DNA of 19,411 bases from Pseudomonadota bacterium (GCA_023396625.1 JAEWVY010000252.1:1-19411); one strand, 5' to 3'; positions 7,162 through 14,563 are shown, counted from the first letter of the stretch. Notes: generated from the sequence alone by a model not told the origin. Program-made: numbers and translations.

Positions 7162-8116
7162 ACCCGCGGCCGCCCATGGGCGCACCGTCCTGCATGGCCC
7201 CACCATGGGCACGCGCTGGTCGGTCACCCTCGACGCCGGCGACACCTTGGATCTGGCGACTCTGCGCCAAGATCTCGCGGCGGCCGTGGAGCAGGTGGAC
7301 GAACAGATGTCGCCCTGGAAGCCGGACAGCGACCTCATGCGTCTCAATCGCGCGCCCGTGGGCGAATGGGTCCCTCTGCCCCAGGAAATCCTGGAAGTGC
7401 TCGATGGCGCGCTGGACGTCCAGCGCCTGAGCGGCGGGGCTTTCGATCCTTGCGCTGGGGCACTGGTGGATGCCTGGGGCTTCGGCGCGGTGCGCGACGC
7501 ACCGGACGCCCAGGCCATTCGGGCCGCCCGTCAGTCCGCGCTCTCCACCACGCGCGACAGCCTGGAACTGGACAGGCCGCCAGGTCGCGCCCGCAAGCAC
7601 TCGCCCCTGACACTCGACCTTTGTGGCATCGCGAAGGGCTACGCGGTGGACCGGATGGTCCATGTGCTGCAGCGGCACGGCGTCCTGCATGCGCTGGCGG
7701 CGCTGGATGGCGAGCTCCGTGCCGTGGGGGGCCAGGCCGACGGCACACCCTGGGCGGTGGCGCTCGAACGCCCCGAGACGGGGCGCCGCGCGGTGCATGG
7801 GGTGCTGGAGCTGGAAGATCTCGCCGTGGCCACCTCGGGGGATTACCGGCGCTACCTCGACGTGGGTGGCGCGCGCCTTGCGCACACCATGGATGTGCGC
7901 CGCGGCGCCCCGGTGAACAACGCCATCGCCTCGGTCACTGTCCTGGCACGCACCTGCATGCTGGCCGATGCCTGGGCGACGGCCCTGCTGGTGGCCGGCC
8001 TGGACGAGGGGCTGGCCATGGCACAGCGCATGGGCATGGAGGTGCTGTTCCTGGTGCGTCGCGCCGAAGGCTTGACGGAAGTGGGTCTGGGTCGGTTTGG
8101 CGGCTCCTCCAAGTGA
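7142..8116 (+). CDS. apbE: FAD:protein FMN transferase, ApbE family
   Basis: ApbE cleaves FAD and transfers FMN to a Ser or Thr of a target protein using Mg2+. The 324-residue protein has the family blocks: GPTMGTRWSV (19-28), MSPWKPDSDLMRLN (56-69), GGAFDPCAGALVDAWGFG (98-115), DLCGIAKGYAVD (159-170), ATSGDYRRY (230-238) and CMLADAWATALLVAG with Asp276 and Thr280. The usual HIIDPRTG is AHTMDVRRG here, so the proline is replaced by valine. No signal peptide or lipobox is visible, unlike many ApbE lipoproteins, although its likely substrate (the DUF2271 protein) is exported. ATG 7142 follows AGGA by five bases; ATG 7151 is an alternative. It is the last gene of the operon and overlaps the reductase gene. 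Confidence 0.93.
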   Translation: MRKMSSEPAAAHGRTVLHGPTMGTRWSVTLDAGDTLDLATLRQDLAAAVEQVDEQMSPWKPDSDLMRLNRAPVGEWVPLPQEILEVLDGALDVQRLSGGAFDPCAGALVDAWGFGAVRDAPDAQAIRAARQSALSTTRDSLELDRPPGRARKHSPLTLDLCGIAKGYAVDRMVHVLQRHGVLHALAALDGELRAVGGQADGTPWAVALERPETGRRAVHGVLELEDLAVATSGDYRRYLDVGGARLAHTMDVRRGAPVNNAIASVTVLARTCMLADAWATALLVAGLDEGLAMAQRMGMEVLFLVRRAEGLTEVGLGRFGGSSK

Positions 8117-8151
8117 CCACCTGACCACCGCCCCGGTTCGCCGGCGCTCGC

Positions 8152-8249
8152 CTAGGGCCTGTTCACACAGTTTTTGCCAGCGCGAACATGGTTGAAACAG
8201 CGCCAATCAAGGCGCGCGACGACGGCCAGGCTGGATGAACAGACCCTAG
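8152..8249. mobile_element. MITE-like element with 9-bp terminal inverted repeats and CTAG duplication
   Basis: A 90-base stretch (8156-8245) begins GGCCTGTTC and ends GAACAGACC, inverted with one mismatch, and is bounded on both sides by CTAG (8152-8155 and 8246-8249). This looks like a non-autonomous element with a 4-bp target-site duplication; CTAG/YTAR duplications are typical of IS5-type transposases. No transposase is encoded. Its left third matches the hairpin at 14525-14563 at nearly every position. It lies between apbE and the toxin-antitoxin promoter. Confidence 0.6.
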
Positions 8250-8303
8250 TTGTCAGCGCGGGCTGCGTCCGTCAGGCCTTGGCGATAGCACTGCATGAGC
8301 TGC

Positions 8304-8332
8304 TTGTCAGCACATACAAATATTTGTATAGT
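8304..8332 (+). promoter_or_regulatory. Toxin-antitoxin promoter with overlapping palindromic operator
   Basis: TTGTCA (8304-8309), a 17-base spacer and TATAGT (8327-8332) form a good sigma-70 promoter. A perfect 16-bp palindrome centred on TACAAATATTTGTA (8314-8329) fills the spacer and overlaps the -10, the expected place for autorepression by the XRE antitoxin. The start of transcription would fall at about 8339, the GTG of the toxin gene, so the mRNA may be leaderless. Confidence 0.7.
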
Positions 8333-8338
8333 GCTGGC

Positions 8339-8677
8339 GTGACCAAACTCAAGCCTGTCGAGTTCCGGGGCAGCTCCCTGGATGACCTTCGCGCCTTTCC
8401 GCTTTCGGCCAGGCGCGATGCAGGTCATCAGCTTGACCAGGTGCAAAACGGGCAGGAGCCGGACGACTGGAAACCCATGAGCACCGTGGGCCAAGGTGTG
8501 AAGGAAATTCGGATTCGCGATGCATCTGGTGCGTTCCGGGTCATCTACATTGCCAAGTTCACTGACGCCGTCTACGTGCTTCACTGCTTCCAGAAGAAGA
8601 CCGAGAAGACAAGCAAGGCCGACGTGGACTTGGCTTCCAAGCGTTATCGCGACTTGTTGAAGGAGCTAGACCAATGA
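8339..8677 (+). CDS. HigB/RelE-superfamily toxin (phage Gp49-like)
   Basis: A 112-residue toxin of the Gp49-like (HigB-2) branch of the RelE/ParE superfamily, whose members are usually ribosome-dependent mRNA interferases. The start TKLKPVEFRGSSLDDLRAFP and the core VKEIRIRDASGAFRVIYIAKFTDAVYVLHCFQKKTEKT are typical, as is the C-terminal ASKRYRDLLKE. I chose the GTG at 8339 because the domain begins there and the promoter ends at 8332; the longer frame from 8174 would run through the mobile element and promoter. No Shine-Dalgarno sequence precedes the GTG. The toxin-first order and the ATGA overlap with the antitoxin are the HigBA arrangement. Cleavage activity is inferred from the family. 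Confidence 0.9.
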   Translation: MTKLKPVEFRGSSLDDLRAFPLSARRDAGHQLDQVQNGQEPDDWKPMSTVGQGVKEIRIRDASGAFRVIYIAKFTDAVYVLHCFQKKTEKTSKADVDLASKRYRDLLKELDQ

Positions 8678-8955
8678 GCAACCAACGATTTACTAGCGTC
8701 TGGGATGCCATCGAGGACACCCCGGAAGAAGCGGAAAACATGAAGCTGCGTTCCATCTTGATGACGGCGCTGAAGAACCACCTTACCCGCACCGAAATGA
8801 GCCAGGCGCAGGCAGCCAAGCTCCTGGGCGTGACTCAGCCGCGTGTGTCTGACCTGATGCGCGGCAAGATCAATCTGTTTGGCCTGGATGCGCTGGTGAA
8901 CATGGCGACAGCGGCCGGACTCCACATCGATATGCGGGTCACCGAATCCGCCTGA
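8674..8955 (+). CDS. XRE-family antitoxin, HigA type
   Basis: A 93-residue antitoxin with a helix-turn-helix of the XRE type at about 42-66 (MSQAQAAKLLGVTQPRVSDLMRGKI), followed by FGLDALVNMATAAGLHIDMRV, the common ending of HigA-2-like antitoxins. The N-terminal region (SVWDAIEDTPEEAENMKLRSILM) probably binds the toxin. Its ATG overlaps the toxin stop as ATGA, so the two are co-translated. It most likely represses its own promoter through the palindrome at 8314-8329. The stop at 8953-8955 is only 11 bases from the convergent polA stop, and no terminator is visible between them. Confidence 0.92.
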   Translation: MSNQRFTSVWDAIEDTPEEAENMKLRSILMTALKNHLTRTEMSQAQAAKLLGVTQPRVSDLMRGKINLFGLDALVNMATAAGLHIDMRVTESA

Positions 8956-8966
8956 CCGCCGCACCC

Positions 8967-11798
8967 TCAATGCGCCTTGTCCCAGTTCGGCCCCACGCCC
9001 ACCTCGGCCAGCAGCGGCACCTTGAGCTGGGCCACGCCGGCCATGAGGCGGGGGATTTCGTGGCGCAGCCAGTCCACCTCAGCCTCGGGCACCTCGAACA
9101 CCAGTTCGTCGTGCACCTGCATGATCATCTTGGTGCCGCGCGCCTCAGTGTCCAGCACCTGCTGCACCTTGACCATGCTGAGCTTGATGAGGTCGGCGGC
9201 CGTGCCCTGCATGGGGGCGTTGATGGCGGCGCGTTCGGCGGCGCCGCGGCGCGGGCCGTTGGGGGAGTTGATCTCGGGCAGATACAGGCGCCGGCCGAAC
9301 ACGGTTTCCACGTAGCCCTGGGCCTTGGCCTGCTGGCGCGTGGTTTCCATGTAGTGCTTCACGCCGGGGTAGCGCTCGAAATAGCGCTCCACGAAGTTCT
9401 TGGCCGCCGTGTTGTCGATGCCCAGGCTCTTGGCCAGGCCGTAGGCGCTCATGCCGTAGATCAGGCCGAAGTTGATGACCTTGGCGTAACGCCGCTGCTC
9501 GCTCGTGACCTGGTCGGTGGTGACGCCGAACACCTCGGCCGCGGTGGCGCGGTGCACGTCCATGCCGTCTTGAAAGGCCTGCAGCAGGGCCGCGTCGCCG
9601 CTGATGTGGGCCATGATGCGCAGCTCGATCTGGCTGTAGTCGGCGCTGGCGATCAGGCAGCCCGGCGGTGCCACGAACGCTTCGCGAATCCGGCGGCCTT
9701 CGGGCGTGCGGACCGGGATGTTCTGCAGGTTGGGATCGTTGCTGGACAGCCGCCCGGTGACCGCCACCGCCTGCGCGTAATGGGTATGGACGCGGCCGGT
9801 GCGCGGGTTGGCCAGCTGGGCCAGTTTGTCGGTGTAGGTCCCCTTGAGCTTGGAGAGGCTGCGGTGTTCCAGGATCCTGGCGGGCAGGGGGTAGTCTTCG
9901 GCCAGTTTCTCCAACACCTCTTCATCGGTGCTGCGTGCGCCGGTGGCGGTTTTCTTGACCACCGGCAGGCCGAGCTTGTCGAAGAAGATTTCGCCCAGCT
10001 GCTTGGGGCTGCTCAGGTTGAACGGCTGGCCGGCGATCGCATAGGCCTCGTTTTCGAGCTGCACGATGCGCTGGCCCAGTTCATGGCTCTGCGCCGCCAG
10101 CGTGGGGGCATCGATCAGCACGCCGTTGCGTTCGATGCGGTACAGCGCCTCGCTGCTGGCGATCTCCAGTTCGTAGATGGCCTTGAGCTTCGCGTCCTGC
10201 GCCAGCCGGGGCCACAGCGCCAGGTGCACGTCCAGGCACTGGTCCGAATCCTCGCAGGAATATTCAGCGGCCTTGTCCACCGGGACCTGCGCAAACGGGA
10301 TCTGGTGCGCACCCTTGCCGCACAGGTCCTCGTAGCCGATGCCGCTGCGGCCCAGGTGTCGCTCGGCCAGGCTGGCCAGACCATGCGGCTTGTGGACCTC
10401 GAGCACGTAGCTCTGGAGCATGGTGTCGTGAACATAGCCCCGCACCTCGATGCCGTGGTTGGCAAACACGTGGCGGTCGTACTTGACGTGCTGGCCGAGT
10501 TTGTGTTTTTCCGGGTTTTCCAGCCACGGCCGGAGCTTGGCCAGCACGGCGTCGAACGGCAATTGTCCGGGGGCGTCCGGGCCGGTGTGGCGCAGCGGGA
10601 TGTAGGCCGCCTCGCCCGGCATCACGCTGAAGCTGATGCCGACGATCTCGGCGCGCATCTCGTCCAGCGAGGTGGTTTCGGTGTCCAGCGCCACGAGTTC
10701 CGCCGCTTCGATGCGGCCGAGCCAGCGGTCGAGCGCTTCCCAGGTCAGGAGGGTCTCGTAGGCCCGGCCCGACGCGCCCGTGCCGGCCGGCGCGGGGTCG
10801 TCGAACAGGCCCCGTTCGCCCTGAGCCTGTCGAAGGGCCTGTCCGGAGTTCATCGACAGGGCGTCGACGGGCCGGTCCTGAGCCGAGCCGGAGGGCTCAG
10901 CCCGGACGGCATCCCCGCCGCCCAGGGCCTTCGCCAACCCCTTGAATCCATATTTTTCATAAAAATCGCGTAAACCCAGCGTGTCCTGGCCGTTGATTGC
11001 TATCGAATTCATACTCGGCAGGTCCGGCACCCAGCCGTTCAGGTCGCAATCGGTCTTCACCGTGAGCAGCTTGCGCGCGGTCGGCAGCCAGTCGAGCGCC
11101 TTGCGCAGGTTCTCGCCGGCAGCGCCCTTGATCGTGTCGGCGCGGGCCACCACGCCGTCGAGCGAGCCGTATTCCTGCAGCCATTTCGCGGCCGTCTTCG
11201 GGCCCACCTTGTCCACGCCCGGCACGTTGTCGATGGCATCCCCCACGAGGGTCTGGAAATCCACCATCAACCGCGCGGGCACGCCGAACTCGGCCTCGAC
11301 CCCGGCCAGGTCCCGCCGCTTGCCATTCATGGTGTCGATGATGACGATGTGCTCGTCCACCAGCTGCGCCAGGTCCTTGTCGCCGCTGGAGATGACCACC
11401 TCGATCCCCTGCCGGGCCGCGGTGACGGCCAGCGTACCGATCACGTCGTCGGCCTCCACGCCCGGCACATCCAGCACCTTCCAGCCCAGCAGCCGCACCA
11501 CCTCGTGGATCGGCTCGATCTGGGCGCGCAGGTCGTCGGGCATGGGCGCGCGGTGCTGCTTGTACTCCGGGTACAGGGCATCCCGAAAGGTCGGGCCCTT
11601 GGCGTCGAACACGCAGGCTGCGAAGTCGGCGGGCACGTCCTTGCGCAGCTTCTCCATCATGTTGATCATCCCCCGGATCGCCCCTGTCGCGGGGCTCGCC
11701 GGGTCGCCCGGCACGGCGCGCAGGTCGGGCATGGCATGGAAGGCGCGGTAGAGGTAGCTGGAGCCATCCACCAGCAGCAGGGTCTTCTTCTCGGTCAT
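8967..11798 (-). CDS. polA: DNA polymerase I
   Basis: A 943-residue polymerase for Okazaki-fragment processing and repair. The 5' nuclease domain covers about 1-290 (LVDGSSYLYRAF, GVEADDVIGTLA, SSGDKDLAQLV, GVDKVGPKTAAKWL). The 3'-5' exonuclease domain (about 355-545) keeps its acidic residues D372 and E374 (LDTETTS), D441 and Y513/D517, so proofreading should be active. The polymerase domain has motif A DYSQIELR (720-727), motif B RRYAKVINFGLIYG (769-782) and motif C VHDE (895-898). Between the nuclease and exonuclease domains, residues about 294-345 are a low-complexity linker encoded partly by a REP-like repeat (residues about 300-329). It is divergent from homoserine kinase and convergent with the antitoxin gene. 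Confidence 0.98.
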   Translation of the reverse strand: MTEKKTLLLVDGSSYLYRAFHAMPDLRAVPGDPASPATGAIRGMINMMEKLRKDVPADFAACVFDAKGPTFRDALYPEYKQHRAPMPDDLRAQIEPIHEVVRLLGWKVLDVPGVEADDVIGTLAVTAARQGIEVVISSGDKDLAQLVDEHIVIIDTMNGKRRDLAGVEAEFGVPARLMVDFQTLVGDAIDNVPGVDKVGPKTAAKWLQEYGSLDGVVARADTIKGAAGENLRKALDWLPTARKLLTVKTDCDLNGWVPDLPSMNSIAINGQDTLGLRDFYEKYGFKGLAKALGGGDAVRAEPSGSAQDRPVDALSMNSGQALRQAQGERGLFDDPAPAGTGASGRAYETLLTWEALDRWLGRIEAAELVALDTETTSLDEMRAEIVGISFSVMPGEAAYIPLRHTGPDAPGQLPFDAVLAKLRPWLENPEKHKLGQHVKYDRHVFANHGIEVRGYVHDTMLQSYVLEVHKPHGLASLAERHLGRSGIGYEDLCGKGAHQIPFAQVPVDKAAEYSCEDSDQCLDVHLALWPRLAQDAKLKAIYELEIASSEALYRIERNGVLIDAPTLAAQSHELGQRIVQLENEAYAIAGQPFNLSSPKQLGEIFFDKLGLPVVKKTATGARSTDEEVLEKLAEDYPLPARILEHRSLSKLKGTYTDKLAQLANPRTGRVHTHYAQAVAVTGRLSSNDPNLQNIPVRTPEGRRIREAFVAPPGCLIASADYSQIELRIMAHISGDAALLQAFQDGMDVHRATAAEVFGVTTDQVTSEQRRYAKVINFGLIYGMSAYGLAKSLGIDNTAAKNFVERYFERYPGVKHYMETTRQQAKAQGYVETVFGRRLYLPEINSPNGPRRGAAERAAINAPMQGTAADLIKLSMVKVQQVLDTEARGTKMIMQVHDELVFEVPEAEVDWLRHEIPRLMAGVAQLKVPLLAEVGVGPNWDKAH
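10814..10899. repeat. REP-like palindromic repeat inside the polA linker
   Basis: GTTCGCCCTGAGCCTGTC followed by GAAGGGC (10814-10838) is the widespread repeat whose plus-strand translation contains PFALSLSKG. Following it are two further inverted pairs, CCTGTC/GACAGG (10838-10843, 10855-10860) and TGAGCC/GGCTCA (10879-10884, 10894-10899). The length stays in frame for polA and encodes about residues 300-329 of the linker. Confidence 0.75.
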
Positions 11799-11838
11799 GC
11801 GCGCATTGTGCCCGGCATCCGCAGCGCCCGGCGCCCCC

Positions 11839-11844
11839 TACAAT
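11839..11844 (+). promoter_or_regulatory. Possible -10 box of the homoserine kinase gene
   Basis: TACAAT, in the CTACAAT context also seen upstream of surE on its strand, lies 51 bases before the ATG at 11896. No clear -35 hexamer is visible at the right distance. Confidence 0.3.
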
Positions 11845-11895
11845 CGGTCGCTTTGTCCACCGCTGCCGCCGCGCTGGCGCCCGACGCTCCAATCC

Positions 11896-12849
11896 ATGGC
11901 CGTATTCACCGAAGTTCCCCTCGCAGACGCACGCGCGCTGATGCACCGCCTGAACCTGGGCGAACTCAGCGCGCTGCAGGGCATCGAGGGAGGCATCGAA
12001 AACACCAACTACTTCGCCACCACCGACCAGGGCGAATGGGTGCTGACCCTGTTCGAGCGGCTCACCGCCGAGCAGCTGCCGTTCTACCTGCACCTGATGA
12101 AACACCTCGCCGGGTGTGGCATTCCCGTGCCCGACCCGGCCGCCGACAGCCAGGGCCGCATCCTGCACACCCTGTGCGGCAAGCCCGCCGCGGTGGTCAA
12201 TCGCCTGGCGGGCCGCAGCGAACTCGCGCCCGGCGCGCACCACTGCGCCGCCGTGGGCGACATGCTCGCGCGCATGCACCTCGCCGGGCGGGACTACGAC
12301 CGGCGACAACCCAACCTGCGCGGCCTGCCCTGGTGGAACGAGACCGTCCCGGTGGTGCTGCCCTTCCTGGGCGAGGCCCAGGCGACGCTGATCCGGGCCG
12401 AGCTGGCCTACCAGAACCACGTCGCCGCCTCATCGGCCTACGCGGCGCTGCCGCGGGGCCCGGTGCACGCCGACCTGTTCCGCGACAACGTGCTGTTCGA
12501 CGGGGACCGGCTCAGCGGCTTCTTCGACTTCTATTTCGCCGGCGTGGACACCTGGCTGTTCGACCTCGCGGTGTGCCTGAACGACTGGTGCATCGACCTG
12601 CCCACGGGCCGCCACGACGCCGCCCGGGCGGACGCCCTGCTGCGCGCCTACGTCGCCGTGCGGCCCCTGGTGGCCGCCGAGCGCCAGCTGCTGGGCGCCA
12701 TGCTGCGCGCCGGCGCCCTGCGGTTCTGGGTCTCCCGCCTGTGGGATGTCCACCTGCCGCGCGAGGCCTCGATGCTCAAGCCCCACGACCCCGCGCACTT
12801 CGAGCGCGTGCTGCGCGAACGCGTGGCCCATCCCTACTCACCGACATGA
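11896..12849 (+). CDS. thrB: Homoserine kinase, APH-fold type
   Basis: A 317-residue kinase that phosphorylates homoserine in threonine synthesis, of the aminoglycoside-phosphotransferase-like family used by many proteobacteria rather than the GHMP type. It begins MAVFTEVPLADARALMHRLNLG and has the nucleotide-loop region EGGIENTNYF (31-40). The catalytic loop is HADLFRDN (191-198) and the metal-binding segment is DFYFAGVDTWLFDLAVCLNDWC from 211. I took the ATG at 11896, which gives the normal family length; the in-frame upstream extension is unlike the family. No strong ribosome-binding site precedes it. It overlaps the next gene by ATGA. No other threonine-pathway gene is present in the window. 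Confidence 0.95.
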   Translation: MAVFTEVPLADARALMHRLNLGELSALQGIEGGIENTNYFATTDQGEWVLTLFERLTAEQLPFYLHLMKHLAGCGIPVPDPAADSQGRILHTLCGKPAAVVNRLAGRSELAPGAHHCAAVGDMLARMHLAGRDYDRRQPNLRGLPWWNETVPVVLPFLGEAQATLIRAELAYQNHVAASSAYAALPRGPVHADLFRDNVLFDGDRLSGFFDFYFAGVDTWLFDLAVCLNDWCIDLPTGRHDAARADALLRAYVAVRPLVAAERQLLGAMLRAGALRFWVSRLWDVHLPREASMLKPHDPAHFERVLRERVAHPYSPT

Positions 12850-13661
12850 AGCTCCGCATCGTCCCGGCCCGCACCGGACTGCTCTGGGTGAAGCTCGGCA
12901 TCCGGACCTTCTGGCGCCAGCCCATCGCGTTTTCCGGGCTGTTCTTCATGTTCATGGCGCTCATGTCCCTGGCCACGCTCGTGCCCTACATCGGCTTCGC
13001 GCTGGCGCTGGCGCTGCTGCCCGCGTGCACGCTGGGCCTGATGGCCGCCACGGCGGAGGCCAGCCAGGGCAAGTTCCCGATGCCGCTGATCCTGCTCAGC
13101 GCGTTCCGGGCAGGCCGCCAGCGCCTGCGCGCCATGCTGGTGCTCGGCGCGCTCTACGCGGCCGGTTTCCTGGCGGTGATGGGGGTCTCGGCGCTGGCTG
13201 ACGGCGGCAAGTTCGCCCGGCTGTACCTCGTGGGCGGAAAAATCACCGAGGAACTGGTCACCGCGGGCGACTTCCAGACCGCGATGTGGATCGCCACCGC
13301 GCTGTACCTTCCACTGTCATTGTTGTTCTGGCACGCGCCGGCGCTGGTGCACTGGCACGGGGTGCCGCCGGTGAAAAGCCTGTTCTTCAGCATCGTCGCC
13401 TGCCTGCGCAACCTCGGCGCCTTCCTCGTCTACGGCCTCGCCTGGCTGGGCGTGTTCATGGGTGGCGGACTCGCCGTGCTCATGCTGGGCAACCTGATCG
13501 GCCCGCCCGACCTGGCGGCGACGCTGCTGGTGCCGGCGGTGCTGATGATGGCCGCCATGTTCTTCACGTCCATCCATTTCACCGTGCGCGACTGCTTCGA
13601 AACCGGGGACGGCGCGAACGGGGCCGCCCCGCCCGATCTCTCCGGCCGGCCCGCCACCTGA
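12846..13661 (+). CDS. BPSS1780-family membrane protein
   Basis: A 271-residue integral membrane protein matching the conserved betaproteobacterial family named after Burkholderia BPSS1780. It begins MKLRIVPARTGLLWVKLGIRTFWRQPIAFSGLFF, a hallmark of the family, and has about six hydrophobic segments (near 28-52, 55-75, 98-118, 152-172, 185-215, 222-245). The function is unknown. Its ATG at 12846 overlaps the stop of homoserine kinase (ATGA), so the two are probably co-transcribed and translationally coupled. I see no catalytic or binding motif. Confidence 0.85.
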   Translation: MKLRIVPARTGLLWVKLGIRTFWRQPIAFSGLFFMFMALMSLATLVPYIGFALALALLPACTLGLMAATAEASQGKFPMPLILLSAFRAGRQRLRAMLVLGALYAAGFLAVMGVSALADGGKFARLYLVGGKITEELVTAGDFQTAMWIATALYLPLSLLFWHAPALVHWHGVPPVKSLFFSIVACLRNLGAFLVYGLAWLGVFMGGGLAVLMLGNLIGPPDLAATLLVPAVLMMAAMFFTSIHFTVRDCFETGDGANGAAPPDLSGRPAT

Positions 13662-13697
13662 CCCGTGGCGAGGCCCGCGGGTATGCTGTGACGCGCC

Positions 13698-14525
13698 ATG
13701 CAGGTCGTTCCCCACACCTTCGAACACCCCGGCGACCATGCCGAGTTCCGCCGCCTACCCGGCCGCGGCGGCGTCGAGCTGTACCGCGCCCGGCTCGTCC
13801 ATCACGCGTTCGAACCCCATGCCCACGCGGCCTATGGCGTCGGCGTCATCGACGCCGGTGTCGAGCGCTTCCGCTACGCAGGCGCCGAACACCTGGCCCC
13901 CACGGATTCGCTGGTGCTGATGAACCCCGACGCCCTGCACACGGGCCGCGCCGGGGCCGACGGCGGCTGGCGCTACCGCATGATCTACCTCGACCCGGAG
14001 ACGCTGGCCGACATCAGCGGCGAGCCCGGCTGGTGGTTCGACGACGCAGTCGTCGATGGCGACCCCGGCCGCGCCCGGCGCCTGTCCACCTTGCTCGGCG
14101 GCCTGTGGGCGGCCCGCGAGCCACTGGCTTTCGACAGCCTGCTGCACCGCCTGGTCAGCGAACTGCGGCCGCTGGCCCGGACCGCCAACCCGCCGCGCAA
14201 GGCCCAGGCCATGCGTTTCGAACCGGTGCTCGACTTCATGCGCGCCCACCACGCGGACCGCCTCACGCTGGAGGCCCTGGCGGGCATTGCCGGGCTCAGC
14301 CCCTTTCATTTCCTGCGCAGCTTCCAGGCGCAGCACCACGCCAGCCCGCAACAGGTGCTGATGGCCATCCGCCTGCTCGAAGCCAAGCGGCTGCTGGGCG
14401 CCGGCACGCCCCCCGCGCAAGTGGCCGCCGCCACCGGACTGGCCGACCAGGCCCACCTCACGCGCGCCTTCGCCAGCCGCTATGGCGTGACGCCGGCGCG
14501 CTACCAGCGCCAGGTTCGCGGCTAG
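13698..14525 (+). CDS. AraC-family transcriptional regulator
   Basis: A 275-residue regulator. The N-terminal half is a cupin-like sensing domain with HHAFEPHAHAAYGVGVI (35-51), the typical histidine-rich beginning. The C-terminal half (about 175-273) has the two AraC helix-turn-helix motifs, LTLEALAGIAGLSPFHFLRSFQ (189-210) and PPAQVAAATGLADQAHLTRAF (238-258), and ends RYGVTPARYQRQVRG. It has no clear Shine-Dalgarno site, and a TATGCT (13682-13687) so near the ATG that the leader would be very short. Its TAG stop lies in the hairpin at 14525-14563. Immediately downstream is an EamA transporter, which it probably controls, since AraC/exporter pairs of this sort are common; the ligand is unknown. 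Confidence 0.93.
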   Translation: MQVVPHTFEHPGDHAEFRRLPGRGGVELYRARLVHHAFEPHAHAAYGVGVIDAGVERFRYAGAEHLAPTDSLVLMNPDALHTGRAGADGGWRYRMIYLDPETLADISGEPGWWFDDAVVDGDPGRARRLSTLLGGLWAAREPLAFDSLLHRLVSELRPLARTANPPRKAQAMRFEPVLDFMRAHHADRLTLEALAGIAGLSPFHFLRSFQAQHHASPQQVLMAIRLLEAKRLLGAGTPPAQVAAATGLADQAHLTRAFASRYGVTPARYQRQVRG

Positions 14526-14563
14526 GGCCTGTTCGCACTGTTTTTGCCAGTGCGAACAGGCCC
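14525..14563 (+). terminator. Perfect 16-bp hairpin related to the MITE, possible terminator
   Basis: GGGCCTGTTCGCACTG (14525-14540) and its exact complement (14548-14563) enclose the 7-base loop TTTTTGC. The last base of the AraC stop codon is the first base of the stem. There is no T-tract after the stem, so it would be a stable RNA hairpin rather than a classical intrinsic terminator. It carries the same GGCCTGTTC terminal repeat and CTAG left flank as the element at 8152-8249; the right flank is CCAG. It may therefore be a minimal mobile-element derivative. The remaining bases to the EamA start (14564-14621) show nothing clear. Confidence 0.65.

Noticed and set aside
8174..8338. Longer N-terminus for the toxin
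   Set aside because: It would be encoded by the mobile element and by the promoter and operator themselves; the conserved domain begins at the GTG at 8339.
8970..10973. A 667-codon plus-strand open frame antisense to polA
   Set aside because: It is a shadow of the high-GC polA codon pattern; its translation is rich in His, Gly, Gln and Val with no domain, while polA has all its motifs.
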